Source of the DNA: Pseudomonadota bacterium
GTDB lineage: Bacteria; Desulfobacterota; Syntrophia; Syntrophales; UBA8958
Direction: 5' to 3'
DNA: 58,085 nt
Assembly: GCA_030057915.1 (NCBI GenBank)
Contig: JASGUC010000061.1
Location: 1-58,085 of the forward strand
Of the stretch, positions 48,439 to 57,852 are shown piece by piece. The first letter of the stretch is position 1. Every line of letters begins with the position of its first letter. The notes under the pieces are model-generated. The model did no database searches and was not told the DNA's origin. It was given only the letters and a program-made list of their open reading frames with translations. Position numbers and translations under genes: made by a program.

Positions 48439-50004
48439 ATGAAAAGGATCGTTTCCACTCTTTTTGCAGGACTTGCGGCTTGGGCCATATCGCTTCCCCT
48501 TTCGTCATACACCCTGGCCGCGCCGGTGGAGGTGACGCTGTATCCAGCCTCGGCGCGGATTATCGAGATCGGGAAGCTCCCTCTGAAGCCCCTCGACGCC
48601 ATGACCGGCGAAGCCGTGTTTCTCATCCCGGGCCAGTCCGACCCGGAAACGCTGACGACGAAGGTTATCGGTCCGGCAAATGCGAAGGTCCTGGACCAGC
48701 GGTGGCGTCAGGTCGCCCGGCAGGACGATCGGGCCGTGACGCTCCTGAAAGCGGATATGGAGAAGCTCAAGAAGGAACTATGGCGCCTCCAGGCGGAAAA
48801 TCGTTCCCTGGAAACACAGATTCAGTTCTGGCAGTTGCAGACGAAGGCCCGGGTAAAGACGCCCGCGGAGGCCGTCAATACGGCGGCCTCGATCGGCCGG
48901 CACATGAAGAAAACGGTCCAGGAAAAGCTGACCCTGGAACCTTTAATCGAAGAGACTACAAAGAAAATCAAGGACCTCGAGGAGACGATCCTGCAAATGA
49001 CTGGGAAAAAGGAGACCTCCTGGGAGGTGACGACCGTGCTGTCCGGGGTGGCCGCCCGGGAGGTCGCCCTATCCTATAGCTACACCGTCGTCGGTTGCGG
49101 CTGGTCCTCCCTTTACCGTTTGGAGGCCCAACCCTTGAAGCGGCTCGTCCGCTTTACCTGGGACGCGGAGATCTGGCAGAGCACCGGTCAGGATTGGCGG
49201 CAGGTCAACATCCGCCTGGCCACCCTGCAGCCGCGGAAGGTCATGGAACCGCCGGAACTCCCTCCCTGGATCGTCAAGCCACAAGAGCGGTTGATCTATC
49301 GCAATCGAAAGGCCGCCGGGGAAGCGATGCCGCTGGCGGCGGCGGCCGAGGCGGCTCTCGTGTCGTCGGAGGGGGAAGCGCCGTCCGTGACGAGGGCTTC
49401 CTCTTTTCATGTCTGGGAGATGGGGAAGCGGTCCCTCGCCGCCGGTCACCGCCAGCGGCTGCAGGTGCGGGAAGAGGAATGGCCGGTGGAATTCCTGCAT
49501 CTGGCCAGGCCCTCCCAGGGCGAACAGACCTTCGTGCGGGGCGAGGCGAGGTTTGCCGACGACCGTGAGATACCCCCGGGAACGGCGCTGTTCATCATCG
49601 ACGGGTCCCTGGTAGGCAAGCGCCCCTTTTCCCTGACAGGCAGGGAGGGGGCTATCTACTTCGGCAGCGATCCCCTGGTGAGGGCGACGACGGTCCTCTC
49701 CGCCCGGTATTCGGGAGAAAAGAGCCTCTTTGCGGACAAGCAGACCCAGCGGTGGGAATGGCGGATCGTGATCGACAACGCACGGAACTACCCCGTGCGG
49801 GTCCGGGTCGAGGAGCCGCTTCCCCAGTCCCGGGACGAACGGATTCAGATCGGCGTGAAGAACGATCCTGCCCCGACCGAAAGCACCCACGAAGCGCAGA
49901 TCTGGATCGTCGAGGCGCCGGCGGGGGGGAAAAGACAACTGCTCACCGCGGTTTCCCTGGAGGCGCCAAAGGATATGCAGTTGGACCTGGGCTGGCGGCG
50001 GTGA
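48439..50004 (+). CDS. DUF4139 domain-containing protein
   Basis: The 521-residue protein has a signal peptide (MKRIVSTLFAGLAAWAISLP, cleaved near ALAAPVEV). An N-terminal beta region of the DUF4140 type, a coiled coil (about residues 95-190, KADMEKLKKELWRLQAENRS) and a C-terminal DUF4139 domain (SYTVVGCGWSSLYRLEA to the end) follow. These domains are shared with proteins annotated MuiA, of unknown role. AAGGAG precedes the start. It should be periplasmic or secreted. It is 73 nt after the second amidohydrolase gene. Confidence 0.85.
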   Translation: MKRIVSTLFAGLAAWAISLPLSSYTLAAPVEVTLYPASARIIEIGKLPLKPLDAMTGEAVFLIPGQSDPETLTTKVIGPANAKVLDQRWRQVARQDDRAVTLLKADMEKLKKELWRLQAENRSLETQIQFWQLQTKARVKTPAEAVNTAASIGRHMKKTVQEKLTLEPLIEETTKKIKDLEETILQMTGKKETSWEVTTVLSGVAAREVALSYSYTVVGCGWSSLYRLEAQPLKRLVRFTWDAEIWQSTGQDWRQVNIRLATLQPRKVMEPPELPPWIVKPQERLIYRNRKAAGEAMPLAAAAEAALVSSEGEAPSVTRASSFHVWEMGKRSLAAGHRQRLQVREEEWPVEFLHLARPSQGEQTFVRGEARFADDREIPPGTALFIIDGSLVGKRPFSLTGREGAIYFGSDPLVRATTVLSARYSGEKSLFADKQTQRWEWRIVIDNARNYPVRVRVEEPLPQSRDERIQIGVKNDPAPTESTHEAQIWIVEAPAGGKRQLLTAVSLEAPKDMQLDLGWRR

Positions 50005-50025
50005 AAACGGGTCTGCGAACCCGGA

Positions 50026-50060
50026 CGCCTGCCGGCAGGCGGGCCTGCCTGCCGGCGCGA
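50026..50060 (+). terminator. GC-rich palindrome after the DUF4139 gene
   Basis: CGCCTGCCGGCAGGCG (50026-50041) is a perfect 16-nt palindrome 21 nt after the stop, and GCCTGCCTGCCGGC follows, allowing a larger hairpin. No T-run. It could halt transcription or be another repeat. Confidence 0.4.
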
Positions 50061-50063
50061 GGC

Positions 50064-50456
50064 GATTTCTCCTTTCGGTCGAAATGTCAAAGTCCTCCCG
50101 GACGCCGGCGGGCGGGGCGATCCGGACTTGAGACCTTTGAAAAATGTCATTTCGAGGAGCGCGAGCGACGATCCACAGACAATGTCATTTCGAGGAGCGC
50201 GAGCCTACCCTCATGTCATTTCGAGGAGCGAAGCGACGAGAAATCCTAAGATCCCTCATTACATTCGGGACATGGATTTCTCCCTTCGGTCGAAATGACA
50301 AAAATTGCGGTTATTCAAAACGCCGACTGGCGGGGCGATCCGAATTTCTCCCTTCGGTCGAAATGACAAGAAAGAGGTCGAAATGACAAATTGGACCTTG
50401 GACTTTGGACCTTGGGCCTTGGAATTTCTTCGGTCGGAATGACAAGAAAAGTGACG
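50064..50456. repeat. R1 repeat cluster between DUF4139 and glycogen synthase genes
   Basis: At least six R1 arms: 50064-50089, 50145-50171, 50183-50203, a full 87-bp copy at 50214-50300 (reverse orientation to 38097-38185), 50343-50367, and a shorter arm near 50377-50390. An R2 arm GAGACCTTTGAAAAA is at 50130-50144. A GGACCTTGGACTTTGGACCT run is at 50394-50413, resembling 17734-17752. It fills most of the 519-nt gap between convergent genes; no ORF there is credible. Confidence 0.9.
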
Positions 50457-50523
50457 GTCTCCTGACGGCCCCCAAGGCGGTCTCCGGGCCGCCTCGTCAG
50501 GCAGCGGTCTACGGGCCGCCTCG

Positions 50524-53226
50524 TCAGGCAAGGGGCTGATCGCCGTTGAGACGCTCGTAGATCCGGATGTACTCGGCGATCATGGTCCCCAGGTCGTATG
50601 TCTCCCGGGCCTGTCTCATGATGCGCTTGAGCTGTCGCTCCCGGACATCCCGGGGTTTGCGGTGAAACTGGACGCTCTTGTCCAGGGCATACCAGAGGCC
50701 GCCGCGGTCGTAGTCCCGAAAGAGGAAGCCGTTACCCACATCCTGGGGAGATCCCTCTTCCTTGAGCCGCAACTCCCTGATCTTGTCATGGTAGCCTCCG
50801 GTGTCCCGATTCGTGGCCGTGGCGCCGAAAAGGTTGCCCACCTGGTCGATCTGACCACAGGGCTCATAGAGAGACGCCCCGAACACGTCGCTGGCCGCGG
50901 CGTATCCCAGCATGGAAAGAGACTCTGTGAAGGGATGATAGGCGATGCGTCCTCCGGAGGAGTAGGCGATGCGCCCCAGGATGTCCACATGGGTCCGGTC
51001 GTTTCCCACCCCATCGCCGACAATGGCGATCTGGACGTCTGGATAGGCGAATACGAACTCCCCGGCAATGGCCTCCAGGAGTTCCACGCCTTTCTGAAAG
51101 GGGTCCAGACGGGAGGGCCAAAAGAAAAGGATGGCCTCCGGAGCGATGTTCAACCCGAGACGACGCTGAAACTCCCGACGGTTTTCCTCCTTGGCGGCGA
51201 GGATATCGTCCTCCACGCCGTAGGTCCTGGCCAGATGAGGGCAATGCTCCGGATACATGTTCGAGGCCGGGGCGTTGATGATTGCCCGGGTCGCGCCATA
51301 CCGATGCTTCGCCTTTACCTCCTGGCGGACGCTGGCCGGAATGATCGGCCGATCCATAAAGTAGTCGTTTATCACCTCCCGCAGGAATCGTTCGCCGACG
51401 AAATTCACGATCGTTGCGTTCTTGATGGCCGTGGCCTGGCAATCGACGCATCGCCGACCCTGATCGTAGGTTATGAAAAGATTGTCGGCGTAATGCTGCC
51501 ATCCTACCCCGGTGAGATGATCCAGGGGCAGGCAGGCCGTGAAGACGTTATGGACGGTATGGAGAAGGGGGAGCCCCGTATCCCGGGCGTAGGCGGCGAT
51601 GACCCCGCCGGCCATCCAGTCGTGGCTGTGGACGATGAGCCGGCCCTGATGCTGGGCCCGAACCGTCTTGATGATATTGTTCACGATCTCCCGCTGAAAC
51701 TCCGCCGCCGTGAGGAGGGGATTGCCCGCATAGGCGCTCATGCAATCAGCGAAGATGGCGGAACTTACCAGATGAATCCGTTTGGGGTCCAGGCGGTAAC
51801 GATGTTCCCGCCATTCCCATTCGTCCAGGTTGCTTTCCCGCTGGAAACGCCGTTTCAGGTTCAAGGTGGCGAGATGGACGTTGATCCCCCGCTCCATCAT
51901 CCCCTCGCAGAGGGCCGAAACGACCTCCCCCTGGCCGCCGCTCTTCCCGGAGACATACTTGGCCAACGCCCCCATTTCCTCCGGTAGCGGTCCGGTTTCC
52001 GGGGTAACGATGAGCACGGCGGTCTTCTCTTTCCGTTTGAGGATCTCGAAGCGCCCCAGATCGTTCATGAGTTGATCGATCTTCCGGGTCAGGATGTAGG
52101 TCGGCTGGGAGACGGAGCCGCCATAGGGGTTGAAATAGGCATGGACCGCATGGTCCTCACCGATGCGTTCATGGAGGAAATACACGTGATCGGAGGTGGT
52201 CAGGAGGCGCCAGCGGGTCAGCAGATCCCCGCCCGCCTTTCGGGCATCCACTTCCATCCTTTCGATATCCTTGAATAGTTCATACTGGGTCATATTGCCC
52301 AACCAGCCGAAGGTGTCCCGGGTGGCATCGGCCCAGGAAGAGGTGGCCAGGCCGTCGATATCCACCTCGGGGCACTCCACGTCATGGAAGCGCTCGACGA
52401 TTTCCGAGGGATTGGCCATGACGATGGCCGGATACAGGGCCAGAGCGGCGGGGAGTTCCCGCCAGAAGGTAAAGATCCCCTTGTCGTCCCAGATATGCTC
52501 CCCGATATGTTCGTAATCGAAACCGAGAACGACCGCCTCGCCATCGATCCGGGCGATGAAGGAGGCGTACATCTCCGGGGTCGGGGGATGGTGGGAAAAC
52601 CGGAAGGCGATGTCGTCGCTCAACTCCCGGTGCCGGGGCAGGACCAGCAGGTTCAACCCCCGGGCGCGGAAGATGGCGTTGGGCGAGATGGGGACGCCGG
52701 CATTGTCGAACATGTCGTCCCGCTTTTCGCAGAGGATGGCCCGATAGCCCATATCCGCCGCCGCCGCGGCGATGTTGTTGTTGTACATCAGCTCCGTGTT
52801 ACGGAAGGACGAGGGGAAAAGTCCGAAAAGACGGCGCATCTTGTCCCGGTGGAGGGCAACCTGGTCGCGGAATTCCCTCTTCGCCGGGTCCTGGAAGAGG
52901 CTGGTCAGGGAATGGTAGTAGGTTTCATCGAGAAACTCTATCTGTCCCCGCTCCTGCCCTGCATCCACCAATCCCTGGAGGGCCTTGACAACCTCGGGGC
53001 AATAATTCTCCGCCTGTTCGAGAAACACCCCCGACATGCTCATGGTGATCTTGAATCCCGGATAGGAACGGAGAAGTTCCGTAAAGAGAGCGGTGGCGGG
53101 CAGATAGCACTTTTCCGACACCTTGAGAAAGATGTCCCGGTTTTGTTCCTCCCAGAGAAACTTGTCCCGATCCGGGTGGAGGCGAAAGGGCTGGTGAAGC
53201 TGGAAATATATGGTGAGCAAGGGCAT
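50524..53226 (-). CDS. GH57 glycosidase-GT5 glycogen synthase fusion
   Basis: The 900-residue protein joins two carbohydrate domains. Residues about 1-400 are a GH57 domain: MPLLTIYFQLHQPFRLHP, the nucleophile region FRNTELMYNNN and FDYEHIGEHIWD. Residues about 420-900 are a GT5/starch synthase-like domain with VHSHDWMAGG, FFWPSRLDPFQKGVELL and YEPCGQIDQVGNLFG. It should build and trim or branch alpha-glucans in the cytosol. The start at 53226 gives the canonical GH57 N-terminus; GAGGAG lies upstream. It stands alone, divergent from hrpA. Confidence 0.9.
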   Translation of the reverse strand: MPLLTIYFQLHQPFRLHPDRDKFLWEEQNRDIFLKVSEKCYLPATALFTELLRSYPGFKITMSMSGVFLEQAENYCPEVVKALQGLVDAGQERGQIEFLDETYYHSLTSLFQDPAKREFRDQVALHRDKMRRLFGLFPSSFRNTELMYNNNIAAAAADMGYRAILCEKRDDMFDNAGVPISPNAIFRARGLNLLVLPRHRELSDDIAFRFSHHPPTPEMYASFIARIDGEAVVLGFDYEHIGEHIWDDKGIFTFWRELPAALALYPAIVMANPSEIVERFHDVECPEVDIDGLATSSWADATRDTFGWLGNMTQYELFKDIERMEVDARKAGGDLLTRWRLLTTSDHVYFLHERIGEDHAVHAYFNPYGGSVSQPTYILTRKIDQLMNDLGRFEILKRKEKTAVLIVTPETGPLPEEMGALAKYVSGKSGGQGEVVSALCEGMMERGINVHLATLNLKRRFQRESNLDEWEWREHRYRLDPKRIHLVSSAIFADCMSAYAGNPLLTAAEFQREIVNNIIKTVRAQHQGRLIVHSHDWMAGGVIAAYARDTGLPLLHTVHNVFTACLPLDHLTGVGWQHYADNLFITYDQGRRCVDCQATAIKNATIVNFVGERFLREVINDYFMDRPIIPASVRQEVKAKHRYGATRAIINAPASNMYPEHCPHLARTYGVEDDILAAKEENRREFQRRLGLNIAPEAILFFWPSRLDPFQKGVELLEAIAGEFVFAYPDVQIAIVGDGVGNDRTHVDILGRIAYSSGGRIAYHPFTESLSMLGYAAASDVFGASLYEPCGQIDQVGNLFGATATNRDTGGYHDKIRELRLKEEGSPQDVGNGFLFRDYDRGGLWYALDKSVQFHRKPRDVRERQLKRIMRQARETYDLGTMIAEYIRIYERLNGDQPLA

Positions 53227-53385
53227 GATCGAATCGACGTCTCCTCGGTTCCAAAAGAAGCTGACGCTCGCCGACAAATAGAGGTCTAAAGAGAGTTTAC
53301 TCCGATTCGTTTTTTAATCAAGAGGAAATCGGTCGTTTGCCCTTTTTCATCCTCATCGTTGACAGCGCCGGCGCTTTTGTGAAAT

Positions 53386-56300
53386 ATGTCCCCCATGGAC
53401 AAAAGGCCTTTGAAACCACGGAATCATTTGGAAAAACGGCGGCTTTCGAGGCCCGTGACGCGCTGCTGGCCCCCCCTTCCCATCGTCGCACGCAAGGAGG
53501 AGATCGTGGCGGCGATCCGCCAGCACCAGGTGGTGATCGTCACGGGGGAAACGGGTTCCGGAAAATCGACCCAACTACCGAAGATGTGCCTCGATGCCGG
53601 GCGGGGCATCAGGGGACTCATCGGCTGCACGCAACCCCGACGGGTGGCGGCGGCGGCGGTCGCCCGTCGGATCGCCGAGGAACTGGGGGAGGAATTGGGC
53701 GACTCCGTGGCCTACAAGATCCGTTTCGACGAGCGAAGCGGCCCCCATCCTTACATCAAGGTGATGACCGACGGCATCCTCCTGATGGAGGCCCAGGGCG
53801 ACCCCCTCCTCCGGCGTTACGACACCGTCATCGTCGATGAAGCCCATGAACGAAGCCTCAATATCGATCTTCTGATCGGCCTTCTCCGGACCGTCCTTCC
53901 CCGGCGCCGGGGATTGAAAGTGATCATCACCTCGGCGACCCTGGAGACGGAAAAGTTCTCCCAGGCCTTCGGCAACGCCCCGGTCATCGAGATTTCCGGC
54001 CGTCTCTATCCCGTGGAGGTGCGCTGGCGGCCCCCGGTTTCGGAAGACGGGCTCGACGACGGCGGCGCATATGTGGAGGAGGCGGTCGCCGCCGTGGAGG
54101 ACCTCGAACGGCGCCACGAGGGAGGGCGTTGGGGGGACATCCTGATCTTCATGCCCACGGAACAGGACATTCGGGACACATGCAGGATGCTCTCCGGTCG
54201 CTTTGGCGACCACAAGGTCGTGACGCCGATGTTTTCCCGCCTCTCCTGGGAGGACCAGCAGCGGGTATTCCAGCCCGCGGACCGGCAGAAGATCGTGGTG
54301 GCCACCAATGTGGCGGAAACATCCCTGACCATTCCCAACATTCGTTACGTCATAGATACCGGACTGGCCCGGATCTCCCAGTACAACCCCCGATCCCGGA
54401 CCGCCGGCCTGCCAGTGACGGCCATTGCGCAAAGCAGCGCCGATCAGCGCCTGGGCCGTTGCGGCCGGGTGGGCAACGGGATCTGCATCCGTCTGTACAG
54501 TGAAGAAGACTATCTCTCCCGCCCCTCCTTCACGCCGCCGGAGATCAAGCGCGCCAATCTGGCCGGGGTCATCCTCAGAATGCTGGCCCTGAATTTCGAC
54601 GACATCTTCGCCTTCCCCTTTTTGGAGCCCCCGGACAAGAAACATCTCCGGGACGCCCTGGATATCCTCAGGGAACTGGGGGCCGTGAGGATGGAAGGGA
54701 AGCCGACGCTCACCGAAATAGGTCGTTTCATGGCCCGGCTTCCCGTCGATCCCCGCCTGGCGAGGATGATCGTGGCGGCGATGGCCCATGACTGTCTCGA
54801 GGAGATCCTCGTCATAACGGCGGCCCTGAGCATCTTCGATCCAAGGGAGCGCCCCCGGGATCAGGCGCCACTGGCCGCGGAGATGCACGCCCGCTTTCAG
54901 GATCCGTCCTCGGATTTCATCACCCTTCTCAACATATGGAAACGATTTCAAGAGGTCAGCGGGGAGGGGGGAACGTCGGGGCGCCGCCGCGGATTCTGCC
55001 GGGAGCATTATCTCTCCTGGCGGCGGATGCGGGAATGGCAGGACCTGTATCGTCAGCTCCACGCGATGACCATGGAGGCCCAGGGGGAGGCGCCCCTAAC
55101 CGAGGCCCAGGTCCAGGCGGAACCGCGCCGCCGCCTTCTTCCCCCGCGCAGTCAGGGGTCGAGGGAAGGCCCGGAGGACAGGAATGCCTCGATTCACAAG
55201 GCCATCTTAACCGGTTTCCTTTCCGGCGTCGCCATGAGGAAGGAAAACAACCTCTATGCCGCCCCGAAAGGCAGGACGGCCGCGATCTTTCCCGGATCGG
55301 CCTTGATCGGCAAGAAGGCGGATTGGATCGTCGCCGCGGAATGGGTGGAGACGTCCCGACTCTTCGCCCGGACCGTGGCGGCCCTGCAACCGGAATGGAT
55401 CGAGGCGGCCGCGGGAGAACACTGCCGGGCCTTCTATTCCGAACCCCACTGGAATCAGGAGCGCGGGGAGGTTCAGGCTATTGCCAGGATCGTCCTCTTC
55501 GATATGGTCATCATCCCCCGCCGGACCGTTTCCTTCGGCCGCATCGACCCGGACACCGCACGGGCCATCTTCATCCGAGAGGGAATCATGACTGGTTCGC
55601 TCAAGAGGGCCTATCCATTCCTCGATCACAATGAACGGGTTCTGGAGGGTATGCGCCTCATGGAGAACAAGTTGCGCCGCCGGGGATGGCTGTGGAACGA
55701 GGAGGCGGTCTTCGAGTTTTACCGACGGCGCCTTCCCGAGGGGATGTGCACGGAGAGGTCCCTAGGGCGATACATTCGCCAAAAGGGTGGCGACGAATGC
55801 CTGCGGATGACGCCGTCCGATGTGCTTCTTGCGGAACCCGACGAAAAGGCGCTGCGGGATTGGCCGGACGCGGCCAAGGTGCGCGGCGTCTCCGTCCCGC
55901 TGATTTATAACTACAATCCCGGCGGCGATGACGATGGGGTCACGGTCCGGCTCACGGCGCCGCTTCTGGCCGCCGACGAGACGGCGCGTCTTGCCGTCAC
56001 CATACCTGGAATCCGAAGGGAAATCGTCAGGGAACGCCTTCAGAGTCTTCCCAAGTCATGCCGCCGCCGCCTCCCCACCCTGAACGAGGTCACGGATGTG
56101 ATCCTCCGGAACTGGGACGAAACGAAGGGGCCTGCGACCGAAGACCTGCGCCGCCTCCTGAAGCTTCACTACGATTTGGACCTTCCCGCGACCCTTTGGC
56201 GAGAGGCGGAGGGTCTGGAGTCGAGGCATCTCCGTTACCTGTTGACGGACGAGGAAGGACGGGAACTCGGCCACAGCCGTAGCCTGGGGGACCTCCGGGG

Positions 56301-57243
56301 GCGTTGCCTGGAAAAGATCAGACAGGAGGCCCTGGATAACGCCAGGAGAGAATTCGAAATCGAGGATGTTCAGGGTTGGGATTTCAATGACTTGCCTGAT
56401 TCCCTTCCCCTGGGCGATCCCGATTGGCCCCTGGGCGTCGCCTACCCGGCCCTGCGCCTCGAGGATGGAATCGTTTGCCTCCGTCTCTTGGACTGCCCGG
56501 AGGAGGCCGTCGCCTCCCATCGCCGCGGGGTTGTCGCCCTATATGAACGCCTCCTGTGGCCGGAATGCAAATATTTGAAGAAGGCGCTTCTGCCGACGGG
56601 GAGCATGAAACTCCATGGGGAAAGGTTCGGCGGCCCAAAAGGACTTCAGCGCCTCCTATATCATAAGGCATTGCTTGACCTATTTGCTGTAAATATCAGG
56701 ACTAAAAAGGAATTTTTACGATATGCCGGGGAGATGAAGGGCCTTGTCGCCCCTCAGGCCCAGAAGACATTACAGCTTGTGGCGCCGATTCTGGAGGCCA
56801 ATTTCCAGGCCGAGGGCGCCCTGAAGCGACTGGAGAGACAGTACGGCTTCTCCAAGCCTCATCGGGAGCATCTCCTCTTGCTTCGCCAGGAGCTTGCCCT
56901 CCTGCTTCCCGAGGACTTTCTCATCCGCCATCCCGAGGAGCGCATCCGGAACCTGTCCCGGTACATCCGGGGATTGACCATCCGGGCCGAACGGTCGATG
57001 TTCCATCTCGAGAAGGCCCTGGCTAAAGCGGAGACGATAGAGGGCTATCGCCGCCTCTGGCGCGAGGCAACCGACGGCGGCCGGTCGTCGCCGTCGCCAG
57101 CAAAGGCGCGGGCGCTGGAAGATTTTTTTTGGCTTCTCGAGGAATATAAGCTCTCCCTATTTGCCCAGGAGCTGAAAACGGCGGTCCGGGTCTCGCCCAA
57201 ACGCCTGGAGGAAACGCTCCGGGAACTCCAGGCCATGGACTGA
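53386..57243 (+). CDS. hrpA: ATP-dependent RNA helicase HrpA
   Basis: The 1285-residue DEAH-box helicase has Walker A GETGSGKST (about 56-64), TQPRRVAA, the DEAH box in VIVDEAHERS (about 149-158), ITSATLE, and QRLGRCGRVG as motif VI. Winged-helix, HA2 and OB-like regions follow, then the long DUF3418 C-terminal part typical of bacterial HrpA. HrpA unwinds RNA and is implicated in ribosome rescue. The start is ATG 53386 or 53395; neither has a strong ribosome binding site. Confidence 0.95.
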   Translation: MSPMDKRPLKPRNHLEKRRLSRPVTRCWPPLPIVARKEEIVAAIRQHQVVIVTGETGSGKSTQLPKMCLDAGRGIRGLIGCTQPRRVAAAAVARRIAEELGEELGDSVAYKIRFDERSGPHPYIKVMTDGILLMEAQGDPLLRRYDTVIVDEAHERSLNIDLLIGLLRTVLPRRRGLKVIITSATLETEKFSQAFGNAPVIEISGRLYPVEVRWRPPVSEDGLDDGGAYVEEAVAAVEDLERRHEGGRWGDILIFMPTEQDIRDTCRMLSGRFGDHKVVTPMFSRLSWEDQQRVFQPADRQKIVVATNVAETSLTIPNIRYVIDTGLARISQYNPRSRTAGLPVTAIAQSSADQRLGRCGRVGNGICIRLYSEEDYLSRPSFTPPEIKRANLAGVILRMLALNFDDIFAFPFLEPPDKKHLRDALDILRELGAVRMEGKPTLTEIGRFMARLPVDPRLARMIVAAMAHDCLEEILVITAALSIFDPRERPRDQAPLAAEMHARFQDPSSDFITLLNIWKRFQEVSGEGGTSGRRRGFCREHYLSWRRMREWQDLYRQLHAMTMEAQGEAPLTEAQVQAEPRRRLLPPRSQGSREGPEDRNASIHKAILTGFLSGVAMRKENNLYAAPKGRTAAIFPGSALIGKKADWIVAAEWVETSRLFARTVAALQPEWIEAAAGEHCRAFYSEPHWNQERGEVQAIARIVLFDMVIIPRRTVSFGRIDPDTARAIFIREGIMTGSLKRAYPFLDHNERVLEGMRLMENKLRRRGWLWNEEAVFEFYRRRLPEGMCTERSLGRYIRQKGGDECLRMTPSDVLLAEPDEKALRDWPDAAKVRGVSVPLIYNYNPGGDDDGVTVRLTAPLLAADETARLAVTIPGIRREIVRERLQSLPKSCRRRLPTLNEVTDVILRNWDETKGPATEDLRRLLKLHYDLDLPATLWREAEGLESRHLRYLLTDEEGRELGHSRSLGDLRGRCLEKIRQEALDNARREFEIEDVQGWDFNDLPDSLPLGDPDWPLGVAYPALRLEDGIVCLRLLDCPEEAVASHRRGVVALYERLLWPECKYLKKALLPTGSMKLHGERFGGPKGLQRLLYHKALLDLFAVNIRTKKEFLRYAGEMKGLVAPQAQKTLQLVAPILEANFQAEGALKRLERQYGFSKPHREHLLLLRQELALLLPEDFLIRHPEERIRNLSRYIRGLTIRAERSMFHLEKALAKAETIEGYRRLWREATDGGRSSPSPAKARALEDFFWLLEEYKLSLFAQELKTAVRVSPKRLEETLRELQAMD

Positions 57244-57340
57244 CGATCCGGCCCTGAATTATCCGGGACGAATGGGATCGCCCTGGACACAGGAGAAACG
57301 GCGCGGTCGTTTTCCCGAGGGCAAGCACCGGCGCCCCTTT

Positions 57341-57370
57341 GCCGCCCCTTGCCGCCCCTTGCCGCCCCTT
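57341..57370 (+). repeat. Three tandem GCCGCCCCTT units
   Basis: The decamer GCCGCCCCTT is repeated exactly at 57341-57350, 57351-57360 and 57361-57370, with degenerate flanks, about 100 nt after the hrpA stop. Confidence 0.9.
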
Positions 57371-57406
57371 TGAGGCCCTTGAAAAGACAGCTTTGCCGCT
57401 CGCCTT

Positions 57407-57569
57407 TGTCATTTCGACCGAAGGGAGAAATCTTTAACAAATCGACTCGGTAAAAATCCGGGGTCGGGAATGCCATGAAAACACCGTATTCCGGCGGTCA
57501 CCGGGAAGGCGAGGGGGACTCGGAAATGGCTTTTTTCAAACCATTTTTGTCATTTCGACCGAAGGGAGT
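57407..57569. repeat. R1 and R2 repeats at the hrpA/DUF488 junction
   Basis: R1 arms occur at 57407-57440 (with the TCTTTAACAA extension seen at 34537-34575) and 57548-57569. Between them, 57451-57545 is a reversed R2 body (GGGGTCGGGAATGCCATGAA to TTTCAAACCATT). The remainder, 57570-57852, shows only the palindrome at 57788. Confidence 0.85.
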
Positions 57570-57787
57570 TAGCATCGGCGAGATTGTCCCCCTTTTTCAT
57601 CGGTTGTAGATGCCCCCATGGTTGGGGGAAGTTGCTGATGAGGCGCACTTATCCATTGATGGGTTATGGGTTTCAGGGTGATTGCGGCGTCATTTCCAGT
57701 TGGCGCTGCAGGGGAAATAGGGGTGTGATTTCCGGAGGCAAAACTTTTTGACCGTCGTCGATTACACCTATGATTTCAGGTACTTTA

Positions 57788-57811
57788 CCTATGCCGGCGC
57801 GCCGGCATAGG
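57788..57811. other. Perfect 24-bp palindrome
   Basis: CCTATGCCGGCG and its exact inverse CGCCGGCATAGG meet with no spacer. It lies 42 nt beyond the DUF488 stop. It could be a terminator stem (no T-run on either side) or a binding site. Confidence 0.6.
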
Positions 57812-57852
57812 TTCGCCGCGACGAGGCGTTTCCGCCTGGTCACGGTCGTCTC

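Noticed and set aside
53359..53387. TTGACA upstream of hrpA as a promoter
   Set aside because: The sequence 17 nt downstream (AAATAT) is a poor -10 box and overlaps the start codon.
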